Assembly: GCA_027922465.2 (NCBI GenBank)
Contig: BQMF02000001.1
Coordinates: 2,170,001-2,234,000 of the forward strand
Direction of reading: 5' to 3'
DNA from: Turritopsis dohrnii
Lineage: Eukaryota; Cnidaria; Hydrozoa; Anthoathecata; Oceaniidae
DNA: 64,000 nucleotides
In this document: positions 56,182 to 64,000 of the stretch, one piece after another
How positions within the stretch are numbered: position 1 is the first letter of the stretch
Layout of the letters: every line of letters starts with the position of its first letter
Program-made: the position numbers and the translations under genes
The notes under the pieces: generated by a model
Databases searched by the model: none
What the model was told of the DNA's origin: nothing
The model's input: the letters and a program-made list of their open reading frames with translations, nothing else

Positions 56182-59100
56182 ATGACGACAAGCTTCAAGA
56201 AAAAATCATCTACAATAGGCCGGTTGCAATTACCTGTTGGAACAAAACCTTCTCTGCACAACAATCAGTTACTTATAAGTTCTGGCATCCCATCACTTGA
56301 TGTTTTACTTGGTAATTGGAGACATTTTTTCCCCTGTATTTGCTTTGCATTTGTTGTCTGATGCGACAAATTAACATCCTCATATTTTCAGGTGGAGGTT
56401 TAGCCGTTGGGACAGTGTTACTTTTAGGTAAAGAATAGTTTGATTGTTTCTTATTATAATGATTTTTTTTTTTTTTTTTTTAAAGTCTACACCATCCACA
56501 AAATATAGGTTGTATGTATATAAGATAAAATTCTACCACAATTTTAGATAACAGGTTTTCCCTGCCACTAAATTAAATGCTGTTTATGTTAAAAGCTAAC
56601 AGAATGTTGTTGGAAGGAGAAAAGCAGTTGAGGGCCTACTTCATACTAGGTCGAGTTTTTAGGGGAAGGAGGTTCTTTCAAATATTTTGTGGAAGCTTGC
56701 AGCTAAAGCTTTTCTTTCTTTATTTTGTTTGGGAAAACGGAATTTTATATTATGACAATTGTTATAATCTTGATAATGTATATAGTTGGTTCTTAGCAGA
56801 TACTAATTGTCCCAGATTCTCTTTTAGAGGAAGATGTATACACGTCATATTCCAATGTTATGCTGAAGTTATTTCTGGCAGAGGGAGTTGCAACTGGTCA
56901 AAGTCTTTTCATTGCATCTGCTGATACTTGTCCTGAAAATATACTAAAGGTATTGATTTATTAACATCATGAAAATTATTTTTTTTATACAACTTCAACT
57001 TTAACATGTAATATGGGAAGACGTTTTTTGTTTAGTCTCTTTAAATCCAAGTTTAACAATTGCTTGTGTTAGGACCTTCCCTCTAGTACTGCTGAAATAT
57101 CCATTAACGCAAATGAAACTAAGGATGAAGATCTAAAGATTGCTTGGAGATATCAGAATATACCGAAAGTGTCTGTGAGTTCTTTTTAGCATTTTTGTTT
57201 TAATGTAGACATTCTATTGCCTCTTGTTTTGAACTAATGGATCCAACATCTGGTTGTGTTTTTACAACTTTTCATTTTTTGTCTTATTAAAAAATCTGAA
57301 TTTGATGTTGATTATCTTTAGTCACCAAGAGGTGCTTTGCAGTTTGGTCATTACTTCGATCTGTCTGAGACATTGTCAGAAGAACGACTAAACAGTGTGA
57401 AGTACACGTGCTTTCAACCGGATAAAACCTCATCTTGGTAAGAATGAAACTAAAAGATTTCTTTCTCTGTGTTGCTTCTTTCTAAATGTTATTGAAGACT
57501 ACTTTGGCAACATTCTTGATGAGGTTCTACTATATACCAGCTATTCACGATGAGTATCATAAAAGTGCTTCACTCATATCTTTCTCCTGTTTTTTTCCTT
57601 CGTGAGCCATAATTAGGATTATACCATCTCTTTTTATTATAAGGAACACGTTTTGCAATAGCGGTGCAAAGTTTCTTATCATTTTGGTTAAGTGTGTTTT
57701 TAAAAAATAAGTGTTTTTCTAAATCAAAGAGGTTCAGTGAAAGTATCTAGATATGAAATGTTTATCTCATACAGGTCTTGGAAAATGCCTCATGCCTTTT
57801 AAGAGTTCCAGGGGGTTGTTTTATAGAAAGATTTGTTAAGGCTGGTATTACACTGTTAACGTTTGCGTTTTTGTTTTTTTGTTGTTTTTTTTTTGCAAGT
57901 GAGAAGACAGTGATCAATCCATATTACAAAAGATTGTTGCTTCGAATAAAAGATGTGATTTCGAAAACTCACTCCACCGAGTCAAAGGTATGCTGGCCAG
58001 GAAGAAGTGTTGTAATGTAATGTTTTTAGCCAACACACTAAGTTTCCATTATACAAGCATATAGTTTCTATAGGTGAAAATATCGAGTATAAGTAGGTGG
58101 CCCATTGTAAAGAACATCATTGTAAAGAACATCATTGTTATGGAGAGATTATTATTCATTATCAGAAGAAGGACAAGATATCCTCTGACATGATTTTTCT
58201 GAAGAAGGATTCTATATTAGCAATAACAGCCCTCTGAATTAGGAACAAAGACTGACAGCGAAAAAAGATCATTATTTACGACGGTAAAAAATGCTGCCGT
58301 GTAAGATGTTGACGACGGCAAAACTTCATTAGTTTATTCCTGTAAAAATATTGGTGTAGAATAATGGCTAACAAAACATAAACTAAATAGTTTATAAATC
58401 AATAGTGTTATCTGGAACAAGAAGTTAAAATTGTAAACCGCAGGTGATTTGGTGTGAACTTGTCCTATTTGTTTGATAGTTTAAAAGCAACATAACTGCA
58501 TGTTAACGTTTCTTTACTAAATTTCACGGCAAGCGAAAGATGTCAGAAAGAAAATTTTTGAAAATAAACAGAAGATGTCAGGGGAATTCCCAGGAATACC
58601 CCTGACATATTCAATGTATTCAAAAAACATTGTCGGCAAAATTTTGCCGTCGTAATTTTTATTTACGGCAGCTTCGCGACGGCAAAAGCTGAATGCCGTC
58701 GTAAATTCAGAGGGCTGCAATAAACACAAAACAGGATGGATTGTGGGGCGTATCACAACGTTTTGTTTGATGGCTTAAATCCGAAGCATATGCTTTCTTA
58801 ATCGTCAAATCGCGGAAATTTGTCGTGTTTTTTTTTATTGAAAACTAGGGGGATACATCAAGGGACGTGAGAATATGGTGGATATTTTTAGTGACAGAAA
58901 TCCAAACTTTACTGTTTTCCAGTTGTCCCGCTGGAAAAAGTATATGCATCAAGACTCCGCTTTTTATCTGTGGATTTTATGTATGTTTTAGAACTTCAAT
59001 ATTAAAACTCAGGGAAAATGCAATGAACATTCATTGTAAATAATCCTGAACAGTCTGAAGGAAACTTGTTTCACTATTATAGGAAGTCCCACCAATACTT

Positions 59101-60337
59101 CGCATTGCTTTGTCGTCTCTTGGCTCGCCATTCTGGAATGAGGCGCTGTTGTCTTCAGAAGATTATGATCCGTCACTGGCATGGTTTTTGCTGTCGTTGA
59201 AAGCAGTCCTAAGGAAATCCTATGCATGCTGTTTGATTACTATTCCTGTACACTTGGTGGAGGTATATAAGGCTTTTGAAATATGCTGACATCATTTTTA
59301 TTCCTCTTAGCTTTTCTTTATTTGCAACTATAAATTGTTGACGTATTGTTGTCCTTGGAATACTAAATGTGTTTCCCTTCTCTTCGTTTTAGAACGAAGT
59401 TTTTGTTCAACGTCTTGAGGGTTGTTGTGATACCGTCATTAGACTTGATTCGTTCGCTGGATTATCCAATGAATCCAATCTGCTCTATAACGACTATCAT
59501 GGTATATTTCCCAGAATGCTTCCAGACCGTTGATTCCTAGAAAGCTTTGCGCTGTTTCAATGTTTTCTTCTTTTTTCTTCTCCATTTCTTTTTTTAGGTC
59601 TGTTTCAACTGGTTTCGCATACTCAACTGAATTGCATCACCGGTCACGTGATGGATACTTCCGATTTAGCATTCAAGTTGAAACGAAAAAAGTTTTCCAT
59701 CGAAGTAAATGTTTGTTTGTTTTTTTAATGGAGTTTTTCAGGTTGCTATGAGTTATTGAACATGATTGATTGATCGTATTGAGTGAGCAAATTTGCTGAA
59801 AAATCACTGCGAAAGAGTGCATTTCTATAGAAATATGCACACTATTTTAATAAAAATGCTCTTCATCGCAGTGACTTTTTGACAATTTTCAGTAAATCTT
59901 TCACGAGTCATAAACACATACTACTTTTTCACTTGTCGCATTTTCTCCAATAAACGCCGCCTAAAAAAGAATGGAAAAAAGTCCAATATTAGAAGCATTA
60001 TTAGTGATCAACACTTCCATATCAGTAAAGAAAAGGCATTGCCACTGCGATGAAGAGCATTTTCATTGAAGCAGTTCGTATATTTCTATAAAAATGCACT
60101 CCTTCACAGAGAAAATATAAATATCGATAGCGAGTCGGGTTGAATGGTTTCGTAATAATATTAACGTTTTAACTGAAATTTAAAAATCTTTCGTCCGTTT
60201 TCATGACTGATTTTCTGTTCGTCTAGAAACTTCACCTTCCACCTGATATATCGGAAACCGCAAGCCGTTCGAACGTCAATACTGCTTCACATTTATGCAC
60301 TAGTAGCGCACCGGTCAATCATTTGTTGGAATTTTAG
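56182..60337 (+). CDS. ELP4: Elongator complex protein 4 (ELP4 / PAXNEB)
   Basis: Ten exons (56182-56311, 56392-56427, 56828-56949, 57073-57174, 57322-57437, 57900-57987, 59083-59262, 59393-59501, 59598-59704, 60227-60337) give 366 residues with all junctions in frame. The protein matches ELP4: LPVGTKPSLHNNQLLISSGI, PSLDVLLGGGLAVGTVLL, LAEGVATGQSLFIAS, LKIAWRYQ, RGALQFGHYFDLS, LRIALSSLGSPFWN, VIRLDSFAG, NDYHGLFQL and the end [29 protein letters not shown]. ELP4 is a RecA-like ATPase-fold subunit of the Elp456 ring that works with Elp123 in tRNA wobble-uridine modification, mainly in the cytoplasm. It is shorter than the human protein (424, from memory). Exon 6 uses an unusual acceptor (GCAAG|T); an alternative acceptor at 57777 would bring an early stop. 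AATAAA follows at 60344. Confidence 0.92.
58227..58717. repeat. 491-bp MITE with CAGCCCTCTGAATT ends and 6-bp duplication, in ELP4 intron 6
   Basis: CAGCCCTCTGAATT at 58227 is mirrored at the right end (AATTCAGAGGGCTG, finishing at 58717). CAATAA flanks both sides (58221-58226 and 58718-58723). GACGGCAAAA/TTTTGCCGTC motifs repeat in both subterminal regions. A 6-bp duplication does not fit hAT (8) or Tc1 (2). No coding frame. Confidence 0.82.
59788..59895 (+). repeat. Small palindromic MITE, copy 8
   Basis: GAGCAAATTTGCTGAAAAAT...AAAGAGTGCATTTCTATAGA...ATGCTCTTCATCGCAGTGAC; lies in ELP4 intron 9. Confidence 0.68.
60037..60113 (-). repeat. Small palindromic MITE, copy 9 (partial, reverse)
   Basis: CACTGCGATGAAGAGCATTT and AAATGCACTCCTTCACAGAG are the reverse-orientation core; both ends are missing. 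It lies in ELP4 intron 9, about 140 bp from copy 8. Confidence 0.65.
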
Positions 60338-60343
60338 ATCTGA

Positions 60344-60349
60344 AATAAA
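60344..60349 (+). terminator. Poly(A) signal of ELP4
   Basis: AATAAA seven bases after the stop codon. Confidence 0.6.
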
Positions 60350-60418
60350 AAGAGCAACTGCTTGGCGTGTTTACTTAGATTCACCTAGAGTCTACTCAAG
60401 TTAACACCATTTGAAGAC

Positions 60419-60513
60419 AGAAGGTGCTAGCGTTGTCGTGGGTGGAGACAGAAGGTGGTGGCGTTGTGGGTGGAGACAGAAGGTGGTGGCGTTGTCGTGG
60501 GTGGAGACAGAAC
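60419..60513 (+). repeat. Minisatellite, about three units of ~31-34 bp
   Basis: GGTGGAGACAGAAGGTGGTG and GCGTTGTCGTGGGTGGAGAC repeat with a 3-bp length variant; lies just 3' of ELP4. Confidence 0.85.
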
Positions 60514-60789
60514 TCTATTGAAATTGGAGATGTGGTAGTCGTTATGGAAGAAACGCGTTTGTGATCTTTGGAAAAAGTATCGGTCGTCTTGTCGATTGAG
60601 AAGAACTTGTTTCAAATAAAACAGAATGTTGCGTTCATTCAGAGACAGCATAGCATTTTTCATCAAATGTATATATTCAAATAGATCTGTTTGTGGCGAA
60701 AGTACAAGGTCACTTCAGGATAGCCCCTGGAATATGTTTTCGAAATAAAACGCAAATAAATAAAATACGACGTTTGACTTTTAGTAGTC

Positions 60790-61010
60790 AGCGGCGTAAG
60801 CATGCGCAGTATTGAAATCTCGCTCGTCGTTTGTACGATGGCCCTGAAGGTTCATTGATGCGCGCACAAAAATATCCTGCGCACGAAATTTTTTCAGTTG
60901 CGCGCGCATAAAAAATAAAATTTTTACGCACGCACAAAAATTTTTATGCACGCGCACAAAAATTTTTACGCACGCACCAAATTTTATCATACGCGCGCAA
61001 ATATAGAAAT
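60790..61010. repeat. CpG-rich subterminal repeats, probable left end of an integrase/HECT transposon
   Basis: A cluster of (GCGCACAAAAATTTTTACGCACGCAC)-type units, alternating CGCGC and A/T-runs, occupies about 60855-61000 immediately upstream of the integrase gene. Such clusters commonly bind transposase near the ends of DNA transposons. An exact terminus cannot be fixed because the right end is outside the window. GTCAGCGGCGTAAGCATGCG at about 60787 is a candidate start. Confidence 0.5.
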
Positions 61011-61141
61011 CACCGCTTGTTAATTGAAGTTAATAGAAGCCTCGAATTTCGGTCTTGATTTTACACAGATTTCGTGAAAATATTAATAAATATATTTGCA
61101 TTACTATAATACATGCCAATATTATATTAATAGGTAGTGAC

Positions 61142-62431
61142 ATGACAAATGCGAGTGATTTACCTTGCTTAAAGTCCAGTGGGAATTTAAATAGAGATTC
61201 TTTGATAACCTCCTACTTTTCCCAGGGATATCACAATGTAGAAATATTATCTTTTCTGGCAGTTCATCATGATATCTATATAAGTTTGTCAACGTTAAAG
61301 AGGACTTTGTCTCGACTTGGCCTTTACAGAAGACCTCCTGCTGGTACAGAAGATAGGGAAGAAGTTAAAAGGCTGGTTTTAGAAGAACTATCTAACAGTG
61401 GAGGTGCTTTGGGTAAGCCTTCAAACCTTCATTTCGTAGTTATTGTTTGAAATTCTTATCTCTATATCTTGATGTTGCTAGGCTATCGAAAAATATGGAG
61501 TATAATCAGAAATATGGGAGTACCTGTTAAACGAGCTTCCGTGATGGAAATCCTCAGAGAATTAGACCCAGAAGGTGTGAATGGTCGCAGGAAAAGAAGG
61601 CTTAAAAGAAGAGTGTACTCAGTGCCCGGACCTGATCGTCTTTGGCACATTGATGGGTATGACAAGCTCAAACCCTTTGGATTTAGCATCCATGGATGCA
61701 TCGACGGCTTTTCAAGGAGAGTTATTTGGTTAGAAGTCGGGGTGTCTAACAAACAACCTGAAGTAATAGCACATTACTATATTCAAGCAGTAAAACAACT
61801 CAAAGGTGTGCCCACGCGAATCCGTTCTGATGATGGTACGGAAAACAGTATTGTTGAAGCAATACAAATTGCTTTGCGTTCCTCTCACACAGATGAATTT
61901 CAGGGATTGGGGAGTTATATAATTGGCACATCAACTGCAAACCAACGCATCGAGTCTTTTTGGTCTCAATTCAGGTTTGATCGGATTATTTGGTGGCGGA
62001 ATTTCTTTATAGAGATGGTTAATATGTCAATCCTTGATGGTGGTAATCCAGTAATTGTAGAATGTGTTCGCTACTGTTTTATTACTTTAATTAGAAATGA
62101 CCTGACTGAATTTGCACGACGATGGAACAGGCACATTTTAGCTCCAAGTAACAATTGTATTTTACCACGTGGACGCCCAGATGTCTTATATTTTGTTCCA
62201 CAACTTTATAGTAGTCAACCATTTAAAAAGAACATTGACATGGATGAAGTTGAGGAATTTGAAGATCCCAGGTTTTCTATTTGCTTGGAAGATAACTCGC
62301 CACAATTCTTAGAGTTCGCAGAGATAGTTTTGGGAATGAACAACATAGATGGGACTTCACGACCAAAAACATTGAAAGATGCATTTAAAGTTTATTTCAT
62401 TTTGATAGAAGCAGTAAATGAATATATATAA
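61142..62431 (+). CDS. Spliced IS3-like integrase/transposase (IS3EU-type)
   Basis: Two exons (61142-61412 and 61482-62431), joined by a 69-bp GT-AG intron, give about 406 residues from the ATG before TNASDLPCL; an earlier in-frame start cannot be excluded. N-terminal helix-turn-helix segments are visible: NVEILSFLAVHHDIYISLST-LKRTLSRLG (about 41-70) and GYRKIWSIIRNMGVPVKRAS-VMEILRELDPEGV, like the HTH_21 of IS3 OrfB. The rve/DDE core follows: LWHIDGYDKLKPFG (first Asp), RIRSDDGTENSIVE (second Asp), NQRIESFWSQ (Glu). All three are present, so it may be active. The C-terminus has the family block RHILAPSNNCILPRGRPDVL. From memory this protein is multicopy in cnidarians and fish and corresponds to IS3EU-type DNA transposons. 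It faces the HECT-like gene tail to tail. Confidence 0.78.
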
Positions 62432-63021
62432 CAACCTGTGTCTGCACAATAAGGAAACCAAACCAAAAAGGAAAAAACAAATTCTAACTGACCCAATGAA
62501 CGTATGAAATGACCCAAACAATAATAAGCAATAAAAAAACGGAACCCTAAAAGCTATATATAATAAATGAACCAATGATATTTAGTAATGAATATATAGA
62601 ACAAAAACACAGCGCAGCTAACAAGAAAGCTCGCAAAAAAGAAACGAAAATAACAGCAATAATTAAAGTTCTTTAAATAAAAAACATTTGTGACAAAACA
62701 ACAACAACAGATAAACAGTTTGGTTCTAACAAAACATTTGGTCTCTATCCTTAAAGGAGGAAGCATCAAAGTTTTTTTCCACAAAATTTTATTCCTTTAA
62801 ATCTTAGATAATAAAACAACAACAAAAGAAAGCAAATAGTCTCTGAACTGAAACTTTCTTAAGAAAAACTAGCATACTTTAAAGAAGTTATGAAAGGGCT
62901 CGTTACTGGTATTGATGTATATATCATTAGAATGACATTCACATGTTAACTGAAAAACAAAAAATGCATAAAAAAGGGAACATTTTTTCAGTTTTTTAAG
63001 GGTGAAGTTAGATAAAAAAAT
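62432..63021. other. Spacer between convergent integrase and HECT-like genes
   Basis: About 590 bp of A-rich DNA holding both 3' ends. AATAAA-type signals are present on the plus strand (for example about 62562) and TTTATT on the plus strand for the minus gene. No further gene seen. Confidence 0.5.
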
Positions 63022-64000
63022 TTAAACTTTCCCAAAACCAGGTGAATTCAATATGTCTTCTATAATGTTCTGAGAAAAAAATTCACCAGCATATCGTCTT
63101 GATGCAGGGAAATTAATTTTAAACTGACAAGTATTCACTTTCACACGCTCGTTTTCCAAAAAGTCATGATCAAAGAGCAATTCAATTTTGCTTGTGGGCA
63201 AGTACTTTGACCCAGTAAGGAATACTAAAAAATCTTCTAATGAAATGCTTTTCTCTGACCATCTTTCATTTATACCATCTTCTAAATCAACCAAGTCTAT
63301 ATATACCATGCTTTTTACTTTCCCAAAGCCAACTTCGTCAATAAAATTATGTAAGTTGTAAAGAATATCTTCCTCTATTTCGATCTTTTGATCTTCATTT
63401 GAATGGACTGAACTGAAGAGTCCCTTTACATCTTCAGAAGATACGCTTTCATACAAAAACAATTTCATAGATTCTTCTGGGAATTTTCTGAGAACATCTA
63501 GAACTCCTCCACACGAAAGTCCATTCATAAATTTTTGAATTTCTTCAAGTTTCGATGATATGATACAATGATGAGCAATGGTTTTCAAAAGTTTTTCCTT
63601 TTCATCAAAGGATGGCTTAAATTTAGTGTAGCCAAGATCGTAACGTTCATTGAAATCTGTCATGCATTGATTAAATGCAGCTTCATTAGAACAATTGCTG
63701 ACTTCTACCAACTTTTCTCGCAAGTCTACATCAGGAACATCACTTATTGTGCAGTAGCAAGCTTCAGCACCTTCATATTAAAATATGTATTTTTTGTAAT
63801 TTAATGGGTATATTTGAATAAGATAAACATTATAAGTCAATCAAAATCACAATACAAAATTTCCTTACCTGTTATATAACCACTTAGCCCTTTGCTTAAT
63901 TGATGTGGAGTGTCATATCCATGTAACAAAGCCAGAGCAACAAACTGACCAAAGCAATAGTAGTCACCACTTCCAACCTTTAACAAATCATGCACAAAAA
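63022..64000 (-). CDS. HECT-domain ubiquitin-ligase-like protein, C-terminal part (runs off window)
   Basis: Two minus-strand exons are visible: one entering from the right edge and ending at 63869, and 63770-63022, joined by a GT-AG intron in frame (GLSGYIT-G-AEACYCT). The first encodes DYYCFGQFVALALLHGYDTP, a HECT N-lobe block. The second ends with DFLVFLTGSKYLPTSKIELL, then VNTCQFKINFP and IIEDILNSPGFGKV. This is the HECT C-lobe with the catalytic Cys in NTC (codon 63129-63127) and the usual hydrophobic tail. HECT ligases accept ubiquitin on this Cys and pass it to substrates. Closest by memory are G2E3-like proteins expanded in fish and cnidarians. The N-terminal part is outside the window. 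Position next to an integrase suggests transposon cargo. Confidence 0.75.

Noticed and set aside
56577..56924. 115-codon ORF
   Set aside because: Overlaps ELP4 exon 3 in another frame and otherwise covers intron; the ELP4 frame explains the conservation.
57778..58020. ELP4 exon starting at 57778 after CATACAG
   Set aside because: Joining it gives an in-frame stop within nine codons; the acceptor at 57899 keeps the ELP4 frame.
60427..60666. 79-codon minus-strand ORF
   Set aside because: Its C-terminal part is the translated GGTGGAGACAGAAG minisatellite and no family is recognised.
61142..62431. Integrase as bacterial contamination or a bacterial IS3 insertion
   Set aside because: It has a spliceosomal intron, AT-rich eukaryotic context, and a C-terminal block I know only from animal copies.

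Overview
The window looks like nuclear DNA of an animal, most probably a cnidarian; the species is not identified. The evidence is low GC, genes split by many short GT-AG introns with AATAAA poly(A) signals, animal gene families (trefoil-containing GH31 glucosidase, ETS factor, MFSD8-type carrier, Elongator ELP4), and a mobile-element mix (Kolobok, Helitron, Ty3, IS3-like integrase plus HECT ligase, tRNA-derived SINEs, many MITEs) familiar from cnidarian genomes. No bacterial operons, CRISPR array or intact tRNA/rRNA gene was seen.

Layout. 1-2540: degraded 3' half of a Ty3/gypsy retrotransposon (RT edge, RNase H, integrase, putative 3' LTR start). 2.5-5.35 kb: AT-rich repeats. 5354-14345: nested repeat island made of two head-to-tail copies of an unclassified ~1.6 kb element. 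The second copy is split by a Kolobok-like transposon (7067-9077, TTAA duplication, internally deleted transposase) and by two head-to-tail relatives of the host repeat in opposite orientation (about 9436-13195). 14838-16139 (-): intronless MFSD8-like transporter. 16.2-21.6 kb: intergenic, with two tRNA-derived SINE copies. 21596-31543 (+): 18-exon GH31 alpha-glucosidase, 879 residues, introns littered with small palindromic MITEs. 32-37.2 kb: foldback MITE, a 626-bp LTR-retrotransposon deletion derivative with perfect 5-bp duplication, and unassigned exon-like ORFs. 37.2 and 41.4 kb: two copies of a ~410-bp TA-flanked MITE. 39680-46727 (+): three-exon ETS transcription factor. 47-50 kb: AT-rich, no gene seen. 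50178-51540 (-): decayed copy of a multicopy cnidarian-type gene. 51.5-55.9 kb: MITEs and Helitron-derived repeats, ending with a 459-bp Helitron with intact termini. 56182-60337 (+): ten-exon ELP4. 60.8-64.0 kb: left part of a probable two-gene DNA transposon, with a spliced IS3-like integrase/transposase (+) facing a HECT ubiquitin-ligase-like gene (-) that runs off the window.

The host genes are ordinary single-copy genes with no evident joint pathway. The most unusual content is the mobile DNA: the integrase/HECT pair, the nested head-to-tail array, and several insertions whose boundaries, target duplications or paralogous empty sites can be read directly. Exon models were built by hand from splice signals, frame continuity and remembered family conservation; no alignment or database search was run.
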